29,729 nucleotides of DNA from DATKBT01 sp035546295 (GTDB lineage Bacteria; Acidobacteriota; Thermoanaerobaculia; Multivoradales; Multivoraceae). The notes under the pieces are model-generated. The model searched no databases. It was not told the DNA's origin and saw only the letters and a list, made by a program, of their open reading frames with translations. The position numbers were made by a program, and so were the translations under genes. Position 1 is the stretch's first letter; every line of letters starts with the position of its first letter. Shown in pieces: positions 17,723 through 25,461 of the stretch. Location: contig DATKBT010000062.1 in the NCBI GenBank assembly GCA_035546295.1, forward strand, positions 1 to 29,729. The letters run 5' to 3'.

Positions 17723-17918
17723 GACCTGCCTCCGTGCGGATGCCCATGAATGACCGCGATCCGGCGCGCTCGGACTTCGTTCGGCCCGCCCACGCTGGAC
17801 CGCCCGACCAGTCTATCGCGTCGGTCGTTGGAGCCCGGGAGGAACGCCCGCGCGATAGCATGTGCGGGTTTTCGGCCAGCCCGTCATTGACGTCTCCACG
17901 TCGAGAGGAGCCCATCCG
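17723..17918. promoter_or_regulatory. Divergent intergenic region, secretome operon / arylsulfotransferase-like gene
   Basis: 196 bp between two divergent starts. GAGAGGAG near 17903-17910 is the plus ribosome site and GGAGG near 17728-17734 the minus one. No clear -35/-10 pair was found; GATAGCAT at about 17852 lacks a well-spaced -35. Confidence 0.45.
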
Positions 17919-19745
17919 ATGGACCGTCCACACCGTCTCGCTGCCATCGGTTTCTCGGCGCTCCTGGCGCTGCTCGCGGGACTGCTCCCCGCCTGCTCGG
18001 CGCCCCCCGCGGAGACCACTGCCGAGACGGACACCGACATCGCCGGCGGCGAGGAGGCCCCGGTCCCGCGCGGTCTCCAGCTCTCGGTAGCCGGGACCGC
18101 GCCCGGCTACGTCCTCTATTCGCCGCTCAGCTCGGGGACGACGTACCTGCTCGACACCGACGCCCAGGCCGTCCACACCTGGCAGAGCGAATACTCCCCG
18201 CACTCGCTCTACCTGCTCGACGACGGCACCCTGCTGCGGCCGGGGCGCGACCCCGACACCGAGCACTTCCGCGCGGGCGGGGCGATGGGCATCGTCCAGA
18301 AGCTCTCCTGGGACTCCGAGGTCCTCTGGGAGTGGAAGCTGTCCGACGAGAACCGGATCCTCCACCACGATGTCGAGCCGCTCCCCAACGGCAACTTCCT
18401 CGCGCTCGGCTGGGAGCTGCGCACCCCCGAGGAGGCGCGAGCCGTCGGCCGTCGGGAGGATCTGATCCCCGAAAAGGGCCTGTGGCCGGACTTTCTGATC
18501 GAGGTCGAGCCGGTGCCGCCGAACGACGCCCGGATCGTGTGGGAGTGGCGCGTGTGGGACCACCTGGTCCAGGACGTCGACCCGGACCTGCCCAACTACG
18601 GCGAGCCGTCACAGCACCCGCACCGACTCGACATCAACGCCGGCGGTCCACCCCTCGAGATCGACGACGAGCAGCTCGAGCAACTGCAGGCCCTCGGCTA
18701 CGTTCCCGACGAGGTGTCGGAGGGAGCCGGAGGCGAGGGGAGCGCCACGGAGGCGGCCGGCGCGGCGCAGCCCGAGCAGGATGCCGACGGCGACAGCGAT
18801 GCCGGCGACGGAGAGGGAGAGGGAGAGGGAGAGGGAGACGACCAGCAGCAAGACGAGGAGGGAGAGGAGGAGGAGGAGCTGCGTTCCGACTTCCTCCACA
18901 TCAACGCCGTCGACTGGCACCCCGAGCTCGACCAGATCGTGATGACGGTGCCCGAGCTCGGTGAGATCTGGATCATCCAGCGCCCGAGCTCGACCGAGGA
19001 GGCTGCGGGGCCGGCGGGCGACCTGATCTACCGCTGGGGCAATCCCTCCGCCTACGGATTCGGCGGACCGGAAACCAAGCGGCTGTTCTACCCCCACGAC
19101 GTCCAGTGGATCCCGGCCGGCTCCCCGGGCGAGGGCAACCTCACGGTGTTCAACAACGGCTCCGACAGACCGGAGGGGGAGTACACCTCGATCGAGGAGC
19201 TCGAGCCGCCGCTCGCCGACGGGGGGACCTATCCGCGTCCGGTCGACGGACCGTGGGAACCCGCGGACCTGGTCTGGCGCTACACGGCGCCCGAGCCCGA
19301 GAGCTTCTTCGCCGCGTTCATCTCGGGCGCGCATCGCCTCCCGAATGGAAACACCTTCGTCACCGACGGCCCGAAGGGCCGCCTGTTCGAGGTCACCAGG
19401 GAGGGAGAGCTGGTCTGGGACTTCGGCAACCCGTGGGCCGGCGAGGCGTCGATGACCGAGGGGCGCGGTCGCCGGTTGCGGATGGGGGTGTGGCGGGCGC
19501 AGAAGCTGCCGTCCGGCCATCCGGGTCTCGTCGGCCGCAATCTCACTCCGATCTCGCCGCAGCCCCCGCCGACCCCGATCGAGCCCGAGCCGGCCGAAGG
19601 AGACAGCGAGAGCGCAGGGGCTGGCGAGACGGACCGCGACGACGGTGAGGGCGGGGGCGGCAACGAAGATGCAGAGGACGGAGAGGTCCGAGAGGACGGA
19701 GAGGTCGGAGAGGACGCAGAGCCCGAGGACGGCGGCTCGCTCTGA
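17919..19745 (+). CDS. Arylsulfotransferase (ASST)-family lipoprotein
   Basis: 608 residues from the ATG at 17919, with GAGAGGAG upstream. The lipobox 'LLALLAGLLPAC' marks a lipoprotein. The body is a beta-propeller of the ASST type: 'GYVLYSPLSSGTTYLLDTDA', 'VHTWQSEYSPHSLYLLDDGT', 'ILHHDVEPLPNGNFLALGWE', 'DFLHINAVDWHPELDQIVMT', 'LFYPHDVQWIP' and 'ISGAHRLPNGNTFVTDGPKG'. The His residues in 'HHDV', 'LHIN', 'YPHDV' and 'SGAHRLPNGN' are where ASST members place catalytic His. Known members move sulfate between phenols without PAPS. A long acidic Gly/Glu insert (18716-18890) and an acidic tail, both partly built from short repeats, are unusual. The substrate is unknown. Confidence 0.82.
   Translation: MDRPHRLAAIGFSALLALLAGLLPACSAPPAETTAETDTDIAGGEEAPVPRGLQLSVAGTAPGYVLYSPLSSGTTYLLDTDAQAVHTWQSEYSPHSLYLLDDGTLLRPGRDPDTEHFRAGGAMGIVQKLSWDSEVLWEWKLSDENRILHHDVEPLPNGNFLALGWELRTPEEARAVGRREDLIPEKGLWPDFLIEVEPVPPNDARIVWEWRVWDHLVQDVDPDLPNYGEPSQHPHRLDINAGGPPLEIDDEQLEQLQALGYVPDEVSEGAGGEGSATEAAGAAQPEQDADGDSDAGDGEGEGEGEGDDQQQDEEGEEEEELRSDFLHINAVDWHPELDQIVMTVPELGEIWIIQRPSSTEEAAGPAGDLIYRWGNPSAYGFGGPETKRLFYPHDVQWIPAGSPGEGNLTVFNNGSDRPEGEYTSIEELEPPLADGGTYPRPVDGPWEPADLVWRYTAPEPESFFAAFISGAHRLPNGNTFVTDGPKGRLFEVTREGELVWDFGNPWAGEASMTEGRGRRLRMGVWRAQKLPSGHPGLVGRNLTPISPQPPPTPIEPEPAEGDSESAGAGETDRDDGEGGGGNEDAEDGEVREDGEVGEDAEPEDGGSL
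18811..18840 (+). repeat. 6-bp tandem repeat in acidic insert
   Basis: GAGAGG four times plus one imperfect copy, encoding alternating Gly-Glu in the acidic insert of the ASST-like lipoprotein. A related purine-rich run encodes the C-terminal tail at about 19675-19735. Confidence 0.92.
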
Positions 19746-20094
19746 CCTGCTGGACGGCGAGCTCGAGACTCGTGGACGCAACGTCCGTTCCTCGAGCGGC
19801 TCTGTCGACGTCTCCGGGCGGGGGTTCGGGTCTGGACGATTCGACCAGCATTCGACTTGCCGCGGACCGAGCGAGGGATCCCGGTGCGCGCGGGTGCACC
19901 GACATCGAGGGCGCCTCGACCCAGGCGATGCAGCGGCCTCGTCGAGGAGGGGCATCACCGAGATCGACCGAGAAGACCGATCAGTCGCCGAATGTTCCGG
20001 GGTTACAGTCGGCGAGCAGGGGATGGGCCGGTCCCGTCCGGGCCAGGACTTTCCCGCCGGCCTCGTGTGTTTCGCCTCGCGAGCGGGGGCCGGC
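19746..20094. other. Intergenic region without a supported gene
   Basis: About 350 bp between two plus-strand genes. Frames are open, but the peptides are Arg/Ser/Pro-rich with no recognisable content. It should hold the 3' end of the lipoprotein transcript and a promoter for the DUF2062 gene. I could not place either. Confidence 0.5.
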
Positions 20095-20718
20095 GTGAGC
20101 GAGCCATCGAAGCGAGAGATCACCGAGGACACGCAGGAGAGGCGGCAGCGCGCGCAGCGAAGCGCCCGGCTCGCCCGGCTCCGCTGGTGGCTCCGGCGCC
20201 TGCCGCGCCGAGCGACTCTCCATCGCTATCCGGTGATCCGGCACTTCGCGGCGGCGGCGCGGCGGCGGCCCTACCTCTGGTCGTTCGAGCTCCCGGGCGT
20301 CCGCCGCGCGATCTACACCGGCGCCGTGATCTCGTTCCTACCGGTCTTCGGCCTCCAGCTGTTCGTTGCGTTCCTCGCCGCCATCCTGGTGCGCGCCAAC
20401 CTGGCGGTGACCTGCGGCCTGCAGCTCCTCACCAACCCGCTGACCATCGGTCCCGTCTACTACACCACCTACCGGATCGGGATCTGGATCATCCGCACCC
20501 TCGAGCTGGGCGAGGGTCGGACGCCGATGGGGACCCGCTTCAACGCGCTGATCCTCGGCGGGCTGGTGGTGGGCCTGGCGGTCGGCGTCGGGCTCGACCT
20601 CGCGCTGCGGCTCGCCGCGTGGGAGGCTCGGGTCCTGCGCGACCGCCATCGCCGCGCGCGCGACGGTGCAAGACGCCAGCGTGACGACGCATCCGGCGGC
20701 CCCCGCGGGGCTGCCTGA
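20095..20718 (+). CDS. DUF2062 family membrane protein
   Basis: 207 residues from a GTG at 20095 with a weak GGGGG upstream. The frame is open for 450 nt before that, but the sequence there is unlike protein. The N-terminal ~75 residues are very basic (many Arg). Then comes the DUF2062 core: 'ELPGVRRAIYTGAVISFLPV', 'FGLQLFVAFLAAILVRANLA' and 'LQLLTNPLTIGPVYYTTYRI', with the family's Asn-Pro-Leu-Thr. A last membrane segment, 'ALILGGLVVGLAVGVGLDLA', and an Arg-rich tail follow. Two to four membrane helices; the molecular function of the family is not established. Confidence 0.88.
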   Translation: MSEPSKREITEDTQERRQRAQRSARLARLRWWLRRLPRRATLHRYPVIRHFAAAARRRPYLWSFELPGVRRAIYTGAVISFLPVFGLQLFVAFLAAILVRANLAVTCGLQLLTNPLTIGPVYYTTYRIGIWIIRTLELGEGRTPMGTRFNALILGGLVVGLAVGVGLDLALRLAAWEARVLRDRHRRARDGARRQRDDASGGPRGAA

Positions 20719-20844
20719 GGATCAGGCCCGAGCTCCGGGCTTCCGCCGATGAACGGGACTGCTCGACGACCAGCGCGGCTGATGATCCGCGAGGGCCGAG
20801 AGCCCGGAGGTGCAGCCCAGCACGCAGCTCAGGAGCGCAGCGCA

Positions 20845-20869
20845 GCTCAGAAGTGCGGCTCAGAAGTGC
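20845..20869 (-). repeat. 13-bp duplication spanning the menB stop
   Basis: GCTCAGAAGTGC at 20845-20856 and again at 20858-20869 (period 13). The inner copy holds the last codons and TGA of menB; the outer copy is non-coding. Confidence 0.9.
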
Positions 20870-21753
20870 CAGGGGAAGCGCGAGAAATCGCGCCGGCGCT
20901 TCTCCAGGAAGGCGTCGCGCCCCTCCTGCGCCTCCTCGGTGCCGTAGGCCAGCCGGGTCGCTTCACCGGCGAAGAGCTGCTGGCCGACCAGCCCGTCGTC
21001 CGGCAGGTTGAAGCCGAACTTGAGCATGCGCATCGCGGTCGGGCTCTTCGAGTTGATCTCGGCCGCCCACTCGAGCGCGACGTCCTCGAGCTCGGCATGG
21101 GGCACCGCAGCATTCGCCATTCCCATCTCGACCGCCTCCTGGCCGGAGTAGTTGCGGCCGAGGAAGAAGACCTCGCGGGCGCGCTTCTGACCGACCTGAC
21201 GCGCCAGCAGCGCCGAGCCGTAGCCGGAGTCGAAGGAGGCGACGTCGGGATCGGTCTGCTTGAACAGCGCGTGCTCCCTGGAGGCGAGGGTCAGGTCGCA
21301 GACCACGTGCAGGCTGTGCCCGCCGCCGACCGCCCAGCCCGGCACCACCGCGATCACGACCTTGGGCATGAAACGAATCAGGCGCTGCACCTCGAGGATG
21401 TGAAGCCGGCCGAGGCGGCCGGGCTCGGCCTCGCCGCTCTCGCCCCGGTATTGGTAGCCGTCGCGCCCGCGAATGCGCTGGTCGCCCCCCGAGCAGAACG
21501 CCCAGCCGCCGTCCTTGGGCGACGGTCCGTTGCCCGTGATCAGCACGCAGCCGACGGTCGTCCACATCCGGGCGTGGTCGAGCGCCGTGAACAGCTCGTC
21601 GACGGTCTGCGGCCGGAACGCGTTGCGGACCTCGGGCCGGTCGAAGGCGACCCGCACGGTGCGCTCGTCCGGGGTCGCGTGGTAGGTGATGTCGTCGAAG
21701 GCGAAGCCCTCGACCTGCTTCCAGCGGTCGCGACGGAAGATCTCGGAGACCAT
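20860..21753 (-). CDS. menB: 1,4-dihydroxy-2-naphthoyl-CoA synthase
   Basis: 297 residues, ATG start. MenB cyclises O-succinylbenzoyl-CoA to DHNA-CoA in menaquinone synthesis. The sequence is highly diagnostic: 'FCSGGDQRIRGRDGYQY', 'RLHILEVQRLIRFMPKVVIA', 'PGWAVGGGHSLHVVCDLTLA', 'HALFKQTDPDVASFDSGYGS', 'RQVGQKRAREVFFLGRNYS', 'INSKSPTAMRMLKFGFNLPD' and 'GQQLFAGEATRLAYGTEEA', much like the mycobacterial enzyme at almost the same length. The Asp/Ser/Tyr-type active-site environment ('DVASFDSGYGS') is intact. No other men gene is in the window, so the pathway genes are scattered or lie elsewhere. Confidence 0.97.
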   Translation of the reverse strand: MVSEIFRRDRWKQVEGFAFDDITYHATPDERTVRVAFDRPEVRNAFRPQTVDELFTALDHARMWTTVGCVLITGNGPSPKDGGWAFCSGGDQRIRGRDGYQYRGESGEAEPGRLGRLHILEVQRLIRFMPKVVIAVVPGWAVGGGHSLHVVCDLTLASREHALFKQTDPDVASFDSGYGSALLARQVGQKRAREVFFLGRNYSGQEAVEMGMANAAVPHAELEDVALEWAAEINSKSPTAMRMLKFGFNLPDDGLVGQQLFAGEATRLAYGTEEAQEGRDAFLEKRRRDFSRFPWHF

Positions 21754-21810
21754 GATGCCGCGAAGGTATCCGAGGGTTCGGCCCAGCGTCCACCGTCGGC
21801 CGGGGCCGAT

Positions 21811-21838
21811 CGAGCCGACCGGTCGAGCCGACCGGTCG
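21811..21838. repeat. 13-bp tandem duplication carrying palindromes, menB leader
   Basis: CGAGCCGACCGGT at 21811-21823 and 21824-21836. Each copy plus the next bases contains the palindrome CGACCGGTCG (21816-21825 and 21829-21838), about 60-75 bp upstream of menB and just after the GNAT stop. It could be a dimer-binding operator or a simple slippage product. Confidence 0.7.
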
Positions 21839-21860
21839 AGTCAACCGCGCTTCGACCGGC

Positions 21861-22607
21861 TCAGTCGCCGGAGCCTGCCGGCTCGAGCAGGCCCAGCTCC
21901 ACGCGCCGCGCCAGGTCGATGACGTGCTGCTGCGTGATCCCCAGGGAGCGCCGGCGCGCGTCGGGTGCGACGCGGCGCACCAGCCGTCCGACTCTGCGGT
22001 TCTCGTAGAGCGCCTCGCCGATCACCAGCTCGATCCCGCGGCACTGCGCCGCGGTCAGGATGCGGTCGAGCAGCACCAGCCCGAGGCCGCGCGATTGGAA
22101 GTCGTCGACCACGCCGATGGCGATCTCGGCATGGCGCGGATCCTTTGCGTCGCGCACGAAGCGCACGATCCCGGCCACCCTGCCGGTTCCACGCACTCCT
22201 TCGGTGGCCAGGATCGCGTGCTGGCGGTTGCCGTCGACGTCGAGCAGTCGGTCGATCTCGTACGGCGCCAGCGCTGGTTTCGGACCGAAGAAGCGGAGCC
22301 GGCGGGACTGTGCCGACAGGCCGTCGAACCACTCCAGCAGGGCCGCGCGATCGTCGCGGCGCAGGCTCCGCAGGCGGATCCAGGTTCCGTCGCGGAGCTG
22401 CTGCCGAGCTCGCTCCGGATCGGCGCCCTCGGGGGCGTTCCAGGGATCCCACGGCGCAACCCGCGGTGGCGCGCACGGCGCCCTCCAGGAGCGACGCGGC
22501 GGCAGACCGCCGCGCGCTTCGGGATGCCGGAGGTCGTAACTCTGCTCGCGCGTTTGCGGCGAGGGTCGCGGGACGAAGGACGCTGGGGGCCTCGTGGGCA
22601 CGGTCAC
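21861..22607 (-). CDS. GNAT-family N-acetyltransferase
   Basis: 248 residues from the GTG at 22607, overlapping the regulator gene's stop in a GTGA; a second GTG at 22601 is possible. The first ~70 residues are Pro/Arg-rich and look disordered. The GNAT fold follows: 'GTWIRLRSLRRDDRAALLEW', 'GLSAQSRRLRFFGPKPAL', 'RVAGIVRFVRDAKDPRHAEI', 'AIGVVDDFQSRGLGLVLLD' (motif A; the pyrophosphate loop reads Q-S-R-G-L-G) and 'ELVIGEALYENRRVGRLVRR'. This resembles the acetyltransferase domains attached to acyl-CoA synthetases (Pat/AcsA-type), here as a free domain. The substrate is unknown. Translational coupling to the HxlR-type regulator suggests joint expression. Confidence 0.85.
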   Translation of the reverse strand: MTVPTRPPASFVPRPSPQTREQSYDLRHPEARGGLPPRRSWRAPCAPPRVAPWDPWNAPEGADPERARQQLRDGTWIRLRSLRRDDRAALLEWFDGLSAQSRRLRFFGPKPALAPYEIDRLLDVDGNRQHAILATEGVRGTGRVAGIVRFVRDAKDPRHAEIAIGVVDDFQSRGLGLVLLDRILTAAQCRGIELVIGEALYENRRVGRLVRRVAPDARRRSLGITQQHVIDLARRVELGLLEPAGSGD

Positions 22608-23164
22608 GGCGTCACCTCCCGAGCCCGCGGATCGGCCCCGGGCGGCTCCAGGCGCTGTCCGATCCGCTCGATCCGCCGCCGGGTGGCGTCGGTCGCCCCC
22701 GGGCCCGGCACCACCAGAAGGTCCCGACCGGCGAGCACGCGCCCATCGGCCGAGCGCACGCCGACGCGCTCGATCGGCTCGCCGTCGCGCCGGTCGTGGA
22801 ACTCGACGGGGGCTCTTCCGCCCGGCTGGAGCCAGCGGTCTCCCCACTGGGTGAGCGCGACCAGCACCGGCAGCAGGTCGCGTCCCTTCTCGCTGAGCCG
22901 GTATTCGCACCGCCGCCCGCCAGCTCGCACCGGAGCCTTCTGGAGCAGGTCGAGGTCGACCAGGCGGCGGAGCCGGTCGGCGAGGATGTTGCGGGCGATC
23001 CCGAGATTCTCGCGGATCGTCTCGAAGCGGTTCGAGCCGTAGAACACCTCGCGCAGGACGAGCACGGACCAGCGCTCGCCGATCTGCTCGGCGGCGAGGG
23101 CCACCGAGCACAGCTCGCGATGGCGATCTCGAGACCGGCGCTTCTGGCTTCTTCGCTCGCTCAT
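22604..23164 (-). CDS. HxlR-type winged-helix transcriptional regulator
   Basis: 186 residues from the ATG at 23164, with GGGAG about 9 nt upstream; upstream in-frame codons lack coding character. The N-terminal HxlR domain reads 'CSVALAAEQIGERWSVLVLR', 'EVFYGSNRFETIRENLGIAR', 'NILADRLRRLVDLDLLQKAP' and 'YRLSEKGRDLLPVLVALTQW'. The N-terminal Cys matches the redox/ligand-sensing position in the family. A further ~70 residues ('VEFHDRRDGEPIERVGVRSA') resemble the accessory C-terminal part of longer members. It probably represses its own divergent promoter region. It is coupled by a 4-nt overlap to the acetyltransferase and diverges from the FAD oxidoreductase. Confidence 0.9.
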   Translation of the reverse strand: MSERRSQKRRSRDRHRELCSVALAAEQIGERWSVLVLREVFYGSNRFETIRENLGIARNILADRLRRLVDLDLLQKAPVRAGGRRCEYRLSEKGRDLLPVLVALTQWGDRWLQPGGRAPVEFHDRRDGEPIERVGVRSADGRVLAGRDLLVVPGPGATDATRRRIERIGQRLEPPGADPRAREVTP

Positions 23165-23374
23165 GGCGGGGCTCCCGGGAGCTCGATCGTGCCGCTCCCA
23201 TCCGCTACGGGGCTTCGGCACAATGGTTTCATATTGCAACTAACGTCAACGGGGGCCATGAGCCGCCAGGCGATCTCGAGACGATCAGCGATCGAGCGCC
23301 GCTGGCTCGGGGCGTCCGTTGCCGCAACGCGACCGCGTCGTATCCTCCGGCCGGGGAGCCCTCCGGGAGGACCG
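23165..23374. promoter_or_regulatory. Divergent control region with putative HxlR operator
   Basis: 210 bp between the HxlR-type gene and the FAD oxidoreductase. The quasi-palindrome GTTTC-ATATT-GCAAC (23226-23240, one mismatch) lies in an AT-rich patch in otherwise GC-rich DNA, beside AACGTCAAC (23242-23250), which reads TTGACG on minus and could be a -35. An HxlR dimer binding here could control both genes; this is inference. GGGAGG at 23365-23370 is the plus ribosome site. Confidence 0.5.
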
Positions 23375-24598
23375 ATGTCGAAGGAACGTGACGCGATCGT
23401 CGTCGGCGGCGGGATCATGGGGACGAGCGTCGCCTACCGGCTCGCCGGCCGCGGCCGGCGAGTCCTGCTGGTCGAGCGGCGCCTGATCGGGGACGGGCCC
23501 ACCGGCGAGTCGTCGGCGATCCTGCGCACCCACTACTCGAACGAGCTGACCACCCGCATGGCGCGCTTCGGTCTCGAGTTCTACCGTGACTTCGAGACTC
23601 ACACCGGCAGCGACTGCGGCTTCCACGCTCCCGGTTTCCTGCTCCTGGCGCCTGCCTCCGACCGCGAGGCGGTCGCGCGCAACTGCGCCCTCCAGCGGCG
23701 CCTCGGCATCGCCTCCGAAGTGCTCGACGCGGCCGCGATCGTGCTGCGGATGCCGGGCCTTCGCGTCGACGAAGACGTCGTCGCCGCCTGGGAGCCGGAC
23801 TCCGGCTACGCCGATCCCTACCTGGCGGTGACGGGCCTCGCCCGCGCCGCCCGCGAGCGGGGAGCCGAGATCCTCCAGGACACCGCCGTCACCGGCATCC
23901 GCCTCGACGGCGACGGTCGCGTCGCGGGCGTCGAGACCACTCGCGGAGGGTTCGATGCGCCCTGGGTGGTCAACGCCACCGGCGCCTGGGGAAGGCGGAC
24001 CGCCCGGCTCGCGGGCGTCGAGGCCCCGATCAACGCCTGTCGCGTCCAGGTCGCCGTCTACCGCCGGCCGGCGCCGGCAACGGCCCAACCGAAGCAAACG
24101 GCCGGAGCCCCTCTGCAGCACCCGATCGTCGCCGACTTCCGCACCGCCTGCTACTTCCGGCCGGAGGTCGGCGACAAGACGATCGCGGGCCTGATCGATC
24201 CGGCGGAGGCCGAGGCGATCGTCGATCCCGACGACTACCCGAAGAAGCCGGACTTCCCGTTCTACGCCGAGCTCGGCGAGAAGCTGAGCCGCACCTTCCC
24301 GGCGATGGAGTCCGCCGAGAGTGCCGGCGGCTACGCCTCGCTCTACGCGATCACTCCCGATTGGCACCCGATCATCGACGAGGTCCCCGAAGGGAGCGGA
24401 CACGTGCTCTGTTCGGGCTTCAGCGGCCACGGCTTCAAGCTCGCCCCGGCGGTCGGCGTCATGGTGGCCGACATGGTTGCCCCCGGCAGGGCGACGAGCG
24501 ACCAGGACCCCCGCTTCGACCCTTCGATGTTCCGTCTCGACCGCTGGCGGGACCGACAGCAGGTCGCCGGCAGCTACCGGTTCGGCATCGTCGGCTAG
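23375..24598 (+). CDS. FAD-dependent oxidoreductase, DAO (sarcosine/glycine oxidase-like) family
   Basis: 407 residues from the ATG at 23375, GGGAGG 4 nt upstream. The Rossmann motif is at the N-terminus: 'DAIVVGGGIMGTSVAYRLAG' then 'VLLVERRLIG'. Further DAO-family signs are 'GFHAPGFLLLA', 'WEPDSGYADPYLAVTGLARA', 'WVVNATGAWGRRTARLAGVE', 'ACYFRPEVGDKTIAGLIDP', 'GGYASLYAITPDWHPIIDEV' and 'LCSGFSGHGFKLAPAVGVMV'. This matches secondary-amine oxidases and dehydrogenases (sarcosine, dimethylglycine or amino-acid type). No partner subunit genes are adjacent. Cytoplasmic; the substrate is unknown. Its control probably involves the divergent HxlR-type regulator. Confidence 0.9.
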   Translation: MSKERDAIVVGGGIMGTSVAYRLAGRGRRVLLVERRLIGDGPTGESSAILRTHYSNELTTRMARFGLEFYRDFETHTGSDCGFHAPGFLLLAPASDREAVARNCALQRRLGIASEVLDAAAIVLRMPGLRVDEDVVAAWEPDSGYADPYLAVTGLARAARERGAEILQDTAVTGIRLDGDGRVAGVETTRGGFDAPWVVNATGAWGRRTARLAGVEAPINACRVQVAVYRRPAPATAQPKQTAGAPLQHPIVADFRTACYFRPEVGDKTIAGLIDPAEAEAIVDPDDYPKKPDFPFYAELGEKLSRTFPAMESAESAGGYASLYAITPDWHPIIDEVPEGSGHVLCSGFSGHGFKLAPAVGVMVADMVAPGRATSDQDPRFDPSMFRLDRWRDRQQVAGSYRFGIVG

Positions 24599-24612
24599 GT
24601 CGACTAGCCGTA

Positions 24613-24681
24613 GCGGGCTCGTGGTGGTCACCACTCCCCAACGAGCGGCGCCGGCGAGGCGCGGTCATACCACGAGCCCGC
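24613..24681 (+). terminator. Long inverted repeat after the FAD oxidoreductase
   Basis: Perfect 13-bp arms GCGGGCTCGTGGT (24613-24625) and ACCACGAGCCCGC (24669-24681) around a 43-nt loop that itself contains a small GCGCC/GGCGC-type stem. Located 15 nt after the stop codon. There is no T-tract. A transcript end or protective 3' structure is likely. Confidence 0.55.
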
Positions 24682-24790
24682 CTCACTCCCGTGTCGGGTC
24701 GCCCAGCGGACCTGCGAGGATCGTGTCTCGTACAAGTCAGCAGGTCCCCCCGACGCTCACCACGACCCAACCCTCGGCAGGAGGTTCACC

Positions 24791-25330
24791 ATGACTCGAC
24801 CGCGCGCTCCGCTTCGCCCTCTCGCTTCCTTCCCCGTCTTCGCCGCGTGGGCGGCGCTCCTCTGCCTGGCTCCTGCCGAAGTCTTCACCCAGGAGCCGGC
24901 CGCCACCGTCGAGCGCGAGCTCGCCGGCATCCGCGCCACGCTCCAGGACATCGCGGCACTGATGCGCCAGCAGCTCGACGCCTCGAACCGCGACGTCCTG
25001 CTGCGCCGCATCGAGATCAAGAACGCACGACTGATGCCGCTCGAGCAGGAGCTACGCAGCGTGCGCAACCACATCGAGGCCCAGGAGACGGAGCTAAGGC
25101 GCCTCCAGTCGAGGTTGCAGGAGCTCGAGGAGACGGCTTTCTACAGCGAGGACGAGGACGAGAAGCGCGCGGCGCGCGCTGAGCACGCCGAGATCGACAA
25201 GTACGCCGAGCAGATCCGGGAGATGATTACGGCCGCCCAGGCGCGCGAGCTCGAGACCCTGCGCGACATCGACCGCCTCGAGGGCGAGATCGCCAGTTTG
25301 GAGCAGCGTCTCGACCAGCCATCTCGCTGA
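24791..25330 (+). CDS. Secreted coiled-coil protein, unknown function
   Basis: 179 residues from an ATG with a very good AGGAGG 6 nt upstream (24779-24784). The signal peptide is 'LASFPVFAAWAALLCLAPAEVFT'. Everything after that is a charged, heptad-rich helix: 'ERELAGIRATLQDIAALMRQ', 'LRRIEIKNARLMPLEQELRS', 'AQETELRRLQSRLQELEET' and 'ARELETLRDIDRLEGEIASL'. It probably forms a periplasmic rod or dimer. It resembles the helical half of the secreted protein at 10856-11566. I do not recognise a family. Confidence 0.82.
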   Translation: MTRPRAPLRPLASFPVFAAWAALLCLAPAEVFTQEPAATVERELAGIRATLQDIAALMRQQLDASNRDVLLRRIEIKNARLMPLEQELRSVRNHIEAQETELRRLQSRLQELEETAFYSEDEDEKRAARAEHAEIDKYAEQIREMITAAQARELETLRDIDRLEGEIASLEQRLDQPSR

Positions 25331-25348
25331 CCTGGCTCAACGCGCTGC

Positions 25349-25394
25349 GGTCGGAACGTGCATCGGTCGGAGCGTGCATCGGTCGGAGCGTGCA
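25349..25394. repeat. 16-bp intergenic tandem repeat (about 2.9 copies)
   Basis: GGTCGGAACGTGCATC (25349-25364), GGTCGGAGCGTGCATC (25365-25380) and 14 bases of a third copy. It directly precedes a strong hairpin and lies between the convergent coiled-coil and secretin-like genes. Confidence 0.92.
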
Positions 25395-25422
25395 GAGAGG
25401 CCGGCGGTGTCGCCGGCCTCTC
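25395..25422. terminator. Bidirectional terminator-like hairpin
   Basis: Perfect 12-bp stem GAGAGGCCGGCG / CGCCGGCCTCTC with a 4-nt loop, between convergent genes (ends 25330 and 25462). It has no T-tract on either strand, as with other hairpins here. Confidence 0.7.
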
Positions 25423-25461
25423 GTCGCCTCCCCGGCGCGCCATGTGCTGCCCACATCCTGC

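Noticed and set aside
17819..17860. Possible promoter TTGGAG...GATAGCAT upstream of the ASST-like gene
   Set aside because: The spacing (about 20-22 bp) is too long for a confident sigma-70 call.
21965..23374. Plus-strand open frame leading into the FAD oxidoreductase
   Set aside because: Arg/Ala/Gly-rich peptide antisense to the GNAT and HxlR genes, with no family signal; the oxidoreductase starts at 23375 with its Rossmann motif.
25349..25394. Repeat array considered as a CRISPR
   Set aside because: The copies are directly adjacent with no spacers, and no cas genes are present.
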